Of a stretch of 13,913 nucleotides of DNA, positions 5,531 through 13,099 are shown piece after piece. This DNA comes from an uncultured Bacilli bacterium (GTDB taxonomy: Bacteria; Bacillota_I; Bacilli_A; RF39; UBA660): NCBI GenBank assembly GCA_947629075.1, contig CANRCI010000030.1, positions 1 to 13,913 of the forward strand, given 5' to 3'. The notes beneath the pieces are model-generated. The model worked only from the letters and a program-made list of their open reading frames with translations, did no database searches and was not told the DNA's origin. Position 1 is the stretch's first letter. Every line of letters begins with the position of its first letter. Position numbers and translations under genes: made by a program.

Positions 5531-8500
5531 TTAATTATCCCTCTTCTTTTTTACAATAAACCTATCAACGGATGCTAGAACAGCTGGTAACAAAACAAGA
5601 ATTAGAATAGTTGAACATAGCGTTCCTTCAGAAATAGTCTTACATATTTTAGCAGCAATAGCAGATGCAAAACAAGCAATTATCAAAGTAACAATAATGA
5701 GAATGGAACTTGATGTTAAAATTGTATGAATAGATTTATTGTACGATTCGATAATAGCGTCTTTCACTCCTAATTCACGACGATTTTCAAGATAATAAGA
5801 AGTATATAAGATTGCATAATCGATAGTTGCTCCCATCAAGATACTTTGAACTATGAGCAAAGCGATGAAATAAACGTTTTCTCCTGCTATCGACAATATT
5901 CCCATCGTCAAATAAACTGCACATTGAATTGTAAGTACTAAGATTGTTGGGATAATAATCGATTTGAAAGTAACCATGACTACCATAAAAATTGCAATCA
6001 TCGTAATTATCGTTATCAAATTCATCTCATTATCAAATGTTTTACTAATTTCGTATGCCATTGGTGAATCTCCAATAACATAGAATTCACCTAAATCATC
6101 ACTTAACATATCTTTAACGTTTTGGATAAAACCGAAGGTCTCGTCATTTTCGGAATCCAACTTAGTATTTAAAACGACACGAGAATAGTTTTTACCAATC
6201 AATTGCTCTTTAGCATCTTTAATCGTCGTTTTCGCATCAATAATATCTTTTCGCATATCATCTTCAATAAAATCAGTAAATCTCTCATCATCTAAAATAC
6301 TATTATTTAAATAATTCACAAATTCTTCAAACGTAAGTTGCCATGATTCATCATAATTTTTACAACTTCCATAATAAGTATAAAGTGCCTTTATCATGTT
6401 TTGTTCTACTCCATCTGATAACTTCAAAATAATGTCGTACATCTCATCAGAAGTGTAACCTATACCATTTAAACTATCATCCATAATTTTATTTACAGTA
6501 GTTAGTTTAGTTATTTTTTCATTATCAAAATTAGATGAATACTCTTTGTTAGTAACAACATTGTTTAAGACAAATTTTACGAAATCATTTAACGATATTT
6601 TTGGTTCTGTATTTACGTATGTAACATTGTAAAGTCCATATAATAACGACGTATCTTCCCTATTAGTGTTCAAAAAGTCAGATAAACTATCACTAGTATA
6701 TTGTTTATTATTTAAAGTACTAGTCATGATCGATTGAACGAGATTTAGCTCTTTAATACTAGATGATGAAACATTACTAGCAAGAAGAGAATCTTTTTGA
6801 TTTCGAAGAATAAAGTTTACAAATTCTAGAGGAGTTAAAGTGGTAGTGTTTTGTTTAGATACATATAACGTATATATTTCTTTAATCGTATTTCTATCTT
6901 TACCAATTAGATTTGCTAGTTCTTCATAACTATATTTTTTATCGTTTAAACTACTACCCATAATTACTTTTAATAGATTTAATTTATTGATAGTAACTTC
7001 ATCTATTTTGCTTTTGATACCTAAAGTTCCATCATCACTTAAAATGAACGAAACAAACGATTGTGGCGTCATAGTCCAGCTAGCAGTATCTCCATTGACA
7101 TAGTCGATTAAATTATACAATTTATACATGTCCTCTACTTTATCTATACCTAGTAGTTGAGCCATTTCCTCGACTGTACGTTTTGTTGGGTCACTTGCTA
7201 AAAGCGGATTACTTTTAAGAAGATTTTCTAAAGAACTAGTATCAAAACCATCTAAATAATTAGTCTTACTTTGAACAAGATTTACCCCACCTATAAATTC
7301 CATAAGACTATACTTTTTATCGTTCTTTGTATTTAAATTCTTCAACAATAGAATTTGCTTAATCTCATCTTCTTTTATTCCGAACAACTCTTGCAGTTCT
7401 TTACTATTTGATTCTTTAGTAATTAATTTTTTATTGCTGAAAGTATTTAGTAAATATATGTTTTGTACCGTTTCATTATCAAATGCATCAGCATAATTTT
7501 TATCAGTTAAAACGTCATTCAAAACAAAATTAGAAAACTCAGAAATACTCATTTTTAAATCGATATCATTTTTTAAAATATAATACTGATATAACTCTTT
7601 TACTGAATCTACATCTAGTCCAAAAAGATTAGCCATTTCACTAGGGGTCATCTTTTTCCCTATAGATTTCTTATTGACGAACTTAGTTAGAGTACCAAGT
7701 TTAGTTCTACTGGCACTATCTACTCGTTTAGAGTATTTTTTACTAGTTAAAACGTCGTTATTCATAAAGTTGGCGAACTGACTTAAAGTCATTTTTTGAT
7801 TATTGTTCTTCGATCTATAGTAGATGAAAAGATCATCTATTTTACTTTTATCAATCTCTAGAATACTAGCGATTTCACTTGATGTTCTTTTTTTATTTAT
7901 TTCATCTTTAGATATAAAATTCTTTAAACGAATTATATCTTTTTTGATATCATCATCGATTTCAGCATCCGTTTTAGGATTGTTATATGCTTCCTCCTCG
8001 ATAAACTTTACAAAATCGTTGAACGTAATGCGTGGATTCTTGTTTTTGCTATAGTAATCATAATAAATTATTCTTAATAAGTAATCATCTACGGTTACAT
8101 CGCTTCCTAGATCATTCAACTTATCATTTAATTTGTCGTAGGTAAGTTTTTCGTTAATCGTATTACTATATCCTAAAACCTCATCTACTTTATCTTTAGT
8201 CTCTAATTCATGTAGATATTTTGCTATTTTCTTTTCATCTTCATTCTTATAGATAATAGCAATCTGATTATTCTCTTTAAATACTTTAGATATTTCATCT
8301 GATTCTTGCTCTGTGTAATCGATACCTAAATTACCTTTCAACATAAAACATGTTATAAATACTAGGATAAATACAATCAAAGATATTGGTCTAAAGTGAT
8401 AACTAAAATGACCAAGTCCCGTTAATTTGATATTGAAATTCTTCTTCTTCGTCTTTTCTATTAATTTATCGAATAAAAGAATTAAAGATGGTAAGACAAA

Positions 8501-9394
8501 GAAAATACAAACTAGACTGAATAGTACTCCTTTTGCCAAAATAAATCCTAAATCTTTACCGATTTTAAAACTCATAAAGACAAGAGCAAGTAGTCCAACA
8601 ATAGTTGTAACAGAACTACTAGAAATAGATTGGAAAGCCTTATGTAAAGCCTCTTTCATAGCTTTTACTTTATCTTTTTCCTTTTCTTTTTCTTGATCAT
8701 ATCTGTTCATTAACATTATTGAATAATCCATTGATAAAGCCATCTGAAGAATCGCGGCGATGGAATTAGTGATGTGTGAGACATTAGAAAAAATAATGTT
8801 TGTTCCCTTATTGATCACTACTGCCATTAAGACAGATGTTAAGAATAAAAATGGCTCAGTAAATGAAGAACACATGATAAGAAGAATTATCAAAGCACAA
8901 AAGACAGCTAGTGCAACAATCCAGAATGGTAAGACTGATTTATTAGTTTGCGAAATATCACCACTAGTATAAATCTCATAATCTTCATATTTATCAGTTA
9001 CCTTATCATAAACTTTACTAGCAAGAAGTGAATCTGATTTATCATCAACTGTGATTACATACAAAGTATATTGGTTTTTATTGTAATCTTCACTCTCATC
9101 GTAAGCGACTTCTTCAACACCATCAATCTTCTCCAATTCGCTCTTAATCGTTTGTTTTTCATCGGTTTTAAGATCTTTAAACATCAAGTTCAAAGAACTA
9201 GTCTCCACTTTTGAAAATTCATCCTCCATGATGTTCATTCCGATTCTAGTCTCTGAATCGTCAGGTAAATATTTAGCTATGTCATAATTAATTTTAACTT
9301 TCTGAGACAAAAACGCACATATAATTGTAAATACTATAAATAAACCTAATATAAAATACCTTTTATCAACTATGAAATCAGTAAACTTTTTCAT
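5531..9394 (-). CDS. RND/MMPL-family exporter with a repeat-expanded extracytoplasmic loop
   Basis: 1287 residues from the ATG at 9394, preceded by AGGAG; a GTG at 9424 lies upstream of that SD and is a poor start. The layout is that of RND proteins of the MMPL type: TM1 (about 13-30), first loop (31-154), TM2-6 (156-308), TM7 (336-353), a very large second loop (354-1124) and TM8-12 (1126-1276). The intramembrane Asp-Tyr pairs of the family are present in both halves: Asp223-Tyr224 (SMDYSIMLMNRY) and Asp1192-Tyr1193 (TIDYAILYTSYY), so proton-driven transport is likely. The second loop holds eight degenerate repeats of about 80 residues (418-1069), making the protein longer than typical MMPL proteins. 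It is divergent from a TetR regulator and probably repressed by it. Substrate unknown: lipids, drugs or peptides are all possible. Confidence 0.9.
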   Translation of the reverse strand: MKKFTDFIVDKRYFILGLFIVFTIICAFLSQKVKINYDIAKYLPDDSETRIGMNIMEDEFSKVETSSLNLMFKDLKTDEKQTIKSELEKIDGVEEVAYDESEDYNKNQYTLYVITVDDKSDSLLASKVYDKVTDKYEDYEIYTSGDISQTNKSVLPFWIVALAVFCALIILLIMCSSFTEPFLFLTSVLMAVVINKGTNIIFSNVSHITNSIAAILQMALSMDYSIMLMNRYDQEKEKEKDKVKAMKEALHKAFQSISSSSVTTIVGLLALVFMSFKIGKDLGFILAKGVLFSLVCIFFVLPSLILLFDKLIEKTKKKNFNIKLTGLGHFSYHFRPISLIVFILVFITCFMLKGNLGIDYTEQESDEISKVFKENNQIAIIYKNEDEKKIAKYLHELETKDKVDEVLGYSNTINEKLTYDKLNDKLNDLGSDVTVDDYLLRIIYYDYYSKNKNPRITFNDFVKFIEEEAYNNPKTDAEIDDDIKKDIIRLKNFISKDEINKKRTSSEIASILEIDKSKIDDLFIYYRSKNNNQKMTLSQFANFMNNDVLTSKKYSKRVDSASRTKLGTLTKFVNKKSIGKKMTPSEMANLFGLDVDSVKELYQYYILKNDIDLKMSISEFSNFVLNDVLTDKNYADAFDNETVQNIYLLNTFSNKKLITKESNSKELQELFGIKEDEIKQILLLKNLNTKNDKKYSLMEFIGGVNLVQSKTNYLDGFDTSSLENLLKSNPLLASDPTKRTVEEMAQLLGIDKVEDMYKLYNLIDYVNGDTASWTMTPQSFVSFILSDDGTLGIKSKIDEVTINKLNLLKVIMGSSLNDKKYSYEELANLIGKDRNTIKEIYTLYVSKQNTTTLTPLEFVNFILRNQKDSLLASNVSSSSIKELNLVQSIMTSTLNNKQYTSDSLSDFLNTNREDTSLLYGLYNVTYVNTEPKISLNDFVKFVLNNVVTNKEYSSNFDNEKITKLTTVNKIMDDSLNGIGYTSDEMYDIILKLSDGVEQNMIKALYTYYGSCKNYDESWQLTFEEFVNYLNNSILDDERFTDFIEDDMRKDIIDAKTTIKDAKEQLIGKNYSRVVLNTKLDSENDETFGFIQNVKDMLSDDLGEFYVIGDSPMAYEISKTFDNEMNLITIITMIAIFMVVMVTFKSIIIPTILVLTIQCAVYLTMGILSIAGENVYFIALLIVQSILMGATIDYAILYTSYYLENRRELGVKDAIIESYNKSIHTILTSSSILIIVTLIIACFASAIAAKICKTISEGTLCSTILILVLLPAVLASVDRFIVKKKRDN
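6188..8143 (-). repeat. eight tandem ~80-residue repeats within the MMPL loop
   Basis: Units begin near residues 418, 503, 582, 662, 739, 820, 899 and 980 of the exporter. The shared pattern is: a T/S..E.A.L.G segment, then LY..Y, a short polar stretch, (I/M/L)(T/S)...F..F(V/I/M) and a charged segment ending with N/D-K-K. Unit 3 is the most diverged. Identity between units is low, so they are visible in protein but not as DNA repeats. They are probably helical hairpins. Confidence 0.75.
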
Positions 9395-9429
9395 GATAGG
9401 TATCACTCCTTTTTTTCGTTTCACATTAC

Positions 9430-9435
9430 ATTATA
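9430..9435 (-). promoter_or_regulatory. probable -10 of the MMPL gene
   Basis: A perfect TATAAT on the minus strand, about 35 nt before the ATG at 9394. No good -35 is seen at 17 nt, so activity of this element is uncertain. A second -10-like TATACT lies further upstream, closer to the palindrome. Confidence 0.35.
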
Positions 9436-9476
9436 TTCAGATTAATGCCTTTACGAAAGTATAAATTTACAAAATA

Positions 9477-9492
9477 TGTCTAAATTTAGACA
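9477..9492. promoter_or_regulatory. 16-bp perfect palindrome, likely TetR operator
   Basis: TGTCTAAA followed by TTTAGACA, a perfect inverted repeat with no spacer. It sits between the divergent TetR and MMPL genes and overlaps the expected -35 region (9478-9483) of the TGTTAAAAT promoter at 9498-9506. Size and position fit the binding site of a TetR-family dimer that represses both genes. Confidence 0.7.
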
Positions 9493-9497
9493 CTTTA

Positions 9498-9538
9498 TGT
9501 TAAAATGTATTTATTTGTTGAAATAACAGTGATACAAT
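9498..9538 (+). promoter_or_regulatory. two candidate extended -10 elements for the TetR gene
   Basis: TGTTAAAAT (9498-9506) and TGATACAAT (9530-9538) both carry the TG extension; -35 matches are weak. The first would be covered by the palindrome at 9477-9492. SD AAAGGAG is at 9553-9559. Confidence 0.5.
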
Positions 9539-9566
9539 AAAGTATATTTGGGAAAGGAGATAAATT

Positions 9567-10118
9567 ATGAAAGTTCAATGTCTAAATTCTTCAGCTGTTA
9601 AAACGAGAAACGCTATTAAGAAAGCATTCGCCGAGTTATTAAACGAAAAAAAAGAATTAAACAAGGTTACTGTAACCGAATTAGTAGATCGAGCACAAAT
9701 AACGAGAAGTACTTTCTATACCCATTATGATAATCTATACCAGGTAGCGCAAGAATATCAATTACAAACTATCGAATTATTGTGTAATGAAGACTTAAAA
9801 TTACATTCTAAAGATGATGTTTTAGAATATTTCGATAATATCTTTCACTGTTTAAAAGAAAACGAAAATACTTATAAGTTATTACTTACCACTAATGATT
9901 CTCTTCCCTTTTTAGATGAGTTAAAAAACATTGCTAGTCAAAAGATTTATGATGCTTTGAAGATGATTTATCCTTATAGAGATCTCGATTTAAAGCTTTC
10001 CTTCTTAATGGATGGAATCATGGTTGAGATTTTGAAATATTTCCGTAATGAAATTAAATATAGTTTAGATGACTTACTATTAAACATTAAAGAGATATTT
10101 AACAAAATTTTTAATTAG
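9567..10118 (+). CDS. TetR/AcrR-family transcriptional regulator
   Basis: 183 residues, near the family's usual 180-220. The N-terminal DNA-binding domain is clear: helix 1 (KTRNAIKKAFAELL, 12-25) and the helix-turn-helix VTVTELVDRAQITRSTFYTHY (34-54), with the typical recognition-helix residues TRSTFYxHY, then DNLYQV. The C-terminal two thirds form the helical ligand-binding and dimer domain, which is variable and does not reveal the ligand. The SD AAAGGAG is 7 nt before the ATG. The gene is divergent from the MMPL exporter, with a 16-bp palindrome between them, so it most likely represses the exporter and itself. No terminator is seen after it; the next gene starts 43 nt later. Confidence 0.9.
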   Translation: MKVQCLNSSAVKTRNAIKKAFAELLNEKKELNKVTVTELVDRAQITRSTFYTHYDNLYQVAQEYQLQTIELLCNEDLKLHSKDDVLEYFDNIFHCLKENENTYKLLLTTNDSLPFLDELKNIASQKIYDALKMIYPYRDLDLKLSFLMDGIMVEILKYFRNEIKYSLDDLLLNIKEIFNKIFN

Positions 10119-10135
10119 TCCATATCTATTAAATA

Positions 10136-10144
10136 TGTTATATT
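10136..10144 (+). promoter_or_regulatory. extended -10-like element before the 130-residue gene
   Basis: TGTTATATT resembles the other promoters of the window but ends only 6 nt before the SD GAGGTG (10151-10156), which would leave almost no leader. The gene may instead be transcribed from the TetR promoter. Confidence 0.35.
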
Positions 10145-10161
10145 AATGTAGAGGTGAGATG

Positions 10162-10554
10162 ATGGATACAGTGATGCTTAATCCGATTGTAATATTGTTA
10201 GGTAAAGATATAATGATCAAGAAAGATGATGCGTATCCAGAAGATATCTATATAAAAGATGGGGTTACGTTTGATAATGACCATTACGGGTTTATCATTA
10301 CTCATGACACCGCCGATGAATTTTCTTGTTCCTACCCTACCCAGTGTCCGATTGAGTCAATACGAATTGAAGATGGTAATTTAGTCATTTATGAAAAACA
10401 CAAATCTATTTCGTGGAAAATTAATCCCAATGATGGTTGTATATATCGAAAAGCTAGATTTCTAGATATTGCTGATGAGGATACCAAATACTTGGAAAGT
10501 AAAGGTATCGTTGGAAAAAAAGAGATAAAGAAAGTTAATTCTTATTTTCGTTAA
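10162..10554 (+). CDS. hypothetical protein, 130 residues
   Basis: Two ATGs in a row (10159 and 10162) follow GAGGTG; the second has the better 5-nt spacing. The protein is soluble and mixed alpha/beta, with no signal peptide. Short strands are likely around IRIEDGNLVIYEKHKSISW and the C-terminus is Lys-rich. It has three Cys residues, two of them 5 apart (SCSYPTQCP), which could bind a metal or be chance. I do not recognise the family. Its stop overlaps the SD of the Nudix gene (TAAGGAG), so the two are translationally close and likely share an operon. Confidence 0.7.
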   Translation: MDTVMLNPIVILLGKDIMIKKDDAYPEDIYIKDGVTFDNDHYGFIITHDTADEFSCSYPTQCPIESIRIEDGNLVIYEKHKSISWKINPNDGCIYRKARFLDIADEDTKYLESKGIVGKKEIKKVNSYFR

Positions 10555-10564
10555 GGAGTTTGTT

Positions 10565-10963
10565 ATGAAAGAAGAAAGATGTTATGGAGCGATTGTTGAA
10601 AGTGATGGAAAGATTCTTTTAGTTCATCACAACGAAGGTCATTGGGGATTTCCCAAGGGTCATATTGAGGATGGTGAAGATCCACTAGCTTGTGCGATTC
10701 GGGAAGTTAAAGAGGAAACGAATATCGACATTACTATAGATTCCCCTACTACTTACACTACGCGCTACTCGTCTAAACCAAATGTGATGAAAACAGTAAT
10801 CTTTTACATCGGGAAACCAATTAATTTAAATGCTGTCAATCAAGCAAAAGAAGTAAGCGAAGTAAAATGGGTTAGTTTTGATTTAGCATTTGATCTACTA
10901 ACCTTCTCTGATTCTAAAGAAATTTTAAAACAATATATCCAAGATAAAAACTCTAACAATTAA
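10565..10963 (+). CDS. Nudix hydrolase, Ap4A-hydrolase-like
   Basis: 132 residues, the usual size of a single-domain Nudix protein. The Nudix box is at 32-54: Gly32, Glu38, Arg46-Glu47 and Glu50-Glu51, the metal-binding acidic core. Asn53 stands where the box usually has Gly. The preceding GHWGFPKGHIEDGE resembles bis(5'-nucleosyl)-tetraphosphatases more than MutT, so cleavage of Ap4A-like dinucleotides or another capped nucleotide is a fair guess; substrates cannot be read from the box. The start has AAGGAG about 6 nt upstream, overlapping the previous stop. Its own stop lies in the loop of a terminator shared with the convergent histidine kinase gene, leaving a single base between the two coding regions. 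Confidence 0.85.
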   Translation: MKEERCYGAIVESDGKILLVHHNEGHWGFPKGHIEDGEDPLACAIREVKEETNIDITIDSPTTYTTRYSSKPNVMKTVIFYIGKPINLNAVNQAKEVSEVKWVSFDLAFDLLTFSDSKEILKQYIQDKNSNN

Positions 10964-10975
10964 GTTAGAGTTTTT
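10946..10975. terminator. bidirectional terminator built from the ends of two genes
   Basis: A 12-bp perfect stem, AAAAACTCTAAC (10946-10957) with GTTAGAGTTTTT (10964-10975), around a 6-nt loop that contains the Nudix stop codon. The right arm encodes the last codons of the histidine kinase. T-tracts are present in both directions. Confidence 0.9.
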
Positions 10976-12239
10976 TCGTAATAATAAATGATACGCCCTT
11001 ATTTTTGTGATTCTTAACTGCTATATCACATTGTAAAATATTAAGGGTCTTTTTAACGATTGATAGTCCTATACCAAATTCACCTTTTATACCTTTCCTA
11101 AATGGGATAAACATATCAGTAACGAAATCCTCATCTATATTAGGACCATCATTGTATAAAGTGATTTTGTTATTTTTGACAGTTATTTTGATCTCCGTTT
11201 CAGCATAGCGGACAAAGTTGTTTAGAATGTTATCGATTACTGTTTCCCAAAGTTCTTCCGTACCTTTAAATTTAACAGACTTATCAACTGAAAGTTTAAT
11301 ATTTATATCTTTTCTTTGGTGTTTAAATTTCTCGGTTGAAGATTTTATTATTTTATTTAACGATATTTCTTCATCATTTAATGCATTCTGTTCGTTTAAG
11401 TAATCTAATTTATTGAGATAAAGTAGTGAGTGAACTTTATCTTGCAGATTATTAGTCTGTTCTAAAATGACTTTAAAAGCGGTATCTTTATCTTCAATGC
11501 CATCTTCCACTGCTTCAATATATGACTTTATAACGGTAAGAGGTGTTTTAAAATCATGGGAAATGTTTTGATACATTTCGTTTTTTAGTTTTTCTTGTTC
11601 TAGCAATGAAAGACGCATACTTTCAATTGCCTTTTCTAAAGCTTTGAATTCATCATTGTGTTTTAAAGTCAATTCGTGAGAATAATTGGGGTTGTCCAAA
11701 TTATCAACTTTATCTTTTAATTTATATATCTTCCTTACTAGGGCATGACCCCAGATAAATAATAGAAGTGAAATTACCGAACAAGTGAAAAGTAAAATAG
11801 GAACAATAATGTTTAACATCTCTTTACGAGTATTAATTATATGCTTATCATTAGTAACAGCAAACATTTCTCTATTACCATCCTTAATATGATAATAGTA
11901 ATAATTAATTTTATCTTTCTGGTAAATTCCTTTCTTTTTATCAAGTGTCATTACTAATTTTTTAATATCAGTAGTACCTAGAATTTTTTTGATATTAGAA
12001 CTAGTATGGATTTCTCCATCAGTAATACAAATATAGGCAACTTCTTTAACTCTGTTTATTTTTTCAATATCATCATCTTTTACTATTTCCAAAGTTTTCT
12101 CTAAATTATAATAGATTACTCTTTCATATACTGGGCTACTAAGTTTAGGAATAATTACGCCAATTGTGATAAAGATTATTAAGAAAGCTAGTACAAGTAA
12201 GTGTAATAGTTGTTTACTTAAATCGTATTTCTTTTTCAT
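10965..12239 (-). CDS. two-component sensor histidine kinase
   Basis: 424 residues in the membrane. TM1 (about 11-31) and TM2 (about 142-163) enclose an extracellular sensor region of about 110 residues with no recognised fold. A HAMP-like linker (about 164-215) leads to the dimerisation domain with the phospho-accepting His228 (NISHDFKTPLTVIKSY). The ATP-binding domain shows the N box (DNILNNFVRYA, 336-346), the G1 motif (LYNDGPNI, with Asp364) and the G2 motif (GEFGIGLSIV, 386-395), so the kinase looks complete and active. Its ATG overlaps the response-regulator stop (ATGA), so the pair is translationally coupled. The closest general type is the PhoR/VanS-like HAMP kinase; the signal is unknown. 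The Nudix gene runs toward it and ends one base away. Confidence 0.92.
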   Translation of the reverse strand: MKKKYDLSKQLLHLLVLAFLIIFITIGVIIPKLSSPVYERVIYYNLEKTLEIVKDDDIEKINRVKEVAYICITDGEIHTSSNIKKILGTTDIKKLVMTLDKKKGIYQKDKINYYYYHIKDGNREMFAVTNDKHIINTRKEMLNIIVPILLFTCSVISLLLFIWGHALVRKIYKLKDKVDNLDNPNYSHELTLKHNDEFKALEKAIESMRLSLLEQEKLKNEMYQNISHDFKTPLTVIKSYIEAVEDGIEDKDTAFKVILEQTNNLQDKVHSLLYLNKLDYLNEQNALNDEEISLNKIIKSSTEKFKHQRKDINIKLSVDKSVKFKGTEELWETVIDNILNNFVRYAETEIKITVKNNKITLYNDGPNIDEDFVTDMFIPFRKGIKGEFGIGLSIVKKTLNILQCDIAVKNHKNKGVSFIITKKL

Positions 12240-12889
12240 GATAAGCGATAACCATAACCATAAACAGTATTGATACCGAGATGAGGCATTTTTTTACGAA
12301 GTCTTCTTACTAAGTCATCACAAGCACGGTCACTTCCGTAATAATCATCTCCCCAGACGGTATTTAATATCTCTTCACGAGTAAAGCTTCTCCCAATGTT
12401 TTTTATGAATAGAACTAAAAGATCAAACTCTAAATTGGTAAGTTTTATCTCTTGGCCTTTATCGGCCACTACTCGTTTGGAAACATTTATTGAATAATCA
12501 TCATAATTTATAACATCTTCGGTTTTGTATACTCTTTTGATCATATTGTTTACTCTTAAAACTAATTCTTTCGTCGAATATGGTTTTGATAAATAATCAT
12601 CACTTCCCAGTTCTAAACCAATAATGCGATCGATATCTTTATCCCTAGCTGATGTAAAGATAACTGGTACTTGGTCATCATTTTTTCTTATTTCTTTAAT
12701 GACTTCATAACCACTGATATCATCCTTTAACATGATGTCTAAAATCCAAAGATCGATGTTTTGATCAATCATTTTAAGAGCGTTCTTTCCAGTAGTTACC
12801 TGTAATACTTCATAACCTTCTTTTTCCAGATACATTTTGATCAAATTGGAAAGATCCATTTCATCCTCTACTAAACAGATTCGATACAT
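12236..12889 (-). CDS. OmpR/PhoB-family response regulator
   Basis: 217 residues from the ATG at 12889; the GTG at 12898 is part of the AGGTGA Shine-Dalgarno and is not a likely start. The receiver domain (1-118) has the acidic pair Glu8-Asp9, the phosphorylated Asp51 (WILDIML), Thr79 and Lys102 (LSKPYS). The winged-helix DNA-binding domain (about 126-217) includes LTNLEFDLL, the TREEILNTVWG helix and the recognition region RACDDLVRRLRKKM, ending in YGYGYRLS. The cognate kinase follows with ATGA overlap. The upstream region has a good promoter and inverted and direct repeats that may be its own binding sites. Confidence 0.93.
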   Translation of the reverse strand: MYRICLVEDEMDLSNLIKMYLEKEGYEVLQVTTGKNALKMIDQNIDLWILDIMLKDDISGYEVIKEIRKNDDQVPVIFTSARDKDIDRIIGLELGSDDYLSKPYSTKELVLRVNNMIKRVYKTEDVINYDDYSINVSKRVVADKGQEIKLTNLEFDLLVLFIKNIGRSFTREEILNTVWGDDYYGSDRACDDLVRRLRKKMPHLGINTVYGYGYRLS

Positions 12890-12906
12890 AAAATTCACCT
12901 GTCTTT

Positions 12907-12915
12907 ATTATATCA
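12907..12915 (-). promoter_or_regulatory. extended -10 promoter of the two-component operon
   Basis: TGATATAAT on the minus strand, a perfect extended -10, with the -35 region weak and overlapped by repeats. It ends only a few bases before the SD AGGTGA (12895-12900), so the leader is very short. Confidence 0.55.
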
Positions 12916-12918
12916 CCT

Positions 12919-12953
12919 TATTACAAGTTTATTAAGTTTGTTAAGTTGTAATA
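12919..12953. promoter_or_regulatory. repeat cluster upstream of the two-component promoter
   Basis: An 8-bp inverted repeat, TATTACAA (12919-12926) and TTGTAATA (12946-12953), encloses two AAGTTTnTT units and part of a third with a 9-bp period (12925-12947). It overlaps the expected -35, a place for autoregulation by the OmpR-type regulator or control by another factor. Confidence 0.45.
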
Positions 12954-13073
12954 GGAATAAGTTTTATATTTATTTAATTATTTTAATTCTATCTCTATCT
13001 TCCTCCTTTCTATTATCAGTATACCTAACCTTTATATAATCCATGTTAAAATATTATGAAAAATTATGGGATT

Positions 13074-13099
13074 AAAAAAGAATAGTTTTTCTATTCTTT
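13074..13099 (-). terminator. terminator of gpsA
   Basis: A 9-bp perfect stem, AAAGAATAG (13077-13085) with CTATTCTTT (13091-13099), around a T5 loop; on the minus strand it is followed by a T6 run. The upstream arm encodes the last two sense codons and the stop of gpsA. Confidence 0.85.

Noticed and set aside
6188..8143. The MMPL loop repeats look a little like EF-hands (SKNKNPRITFNDF, LKNDIDLKMSISEF).
   Set aside because: The acidic calcium ligands at fixed loop positions are missing in most units, so calcium binding is not supported.
7824..8972. Open frames of 70-89 codons on the plus strand opposite the MMPL gene.
   Set aside because: They are antisense shadows of a clear coding region, with no SD and low-complexity hydrophobic products.
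13001..13010. A strong SD-like AAAGGAGG on the minus strand at the gap between gpsA and the response regulator.
   Set aside because: No ATG, GTG or TTG follows at a workable distance and the frames close quickly, so no small gene can be supported.
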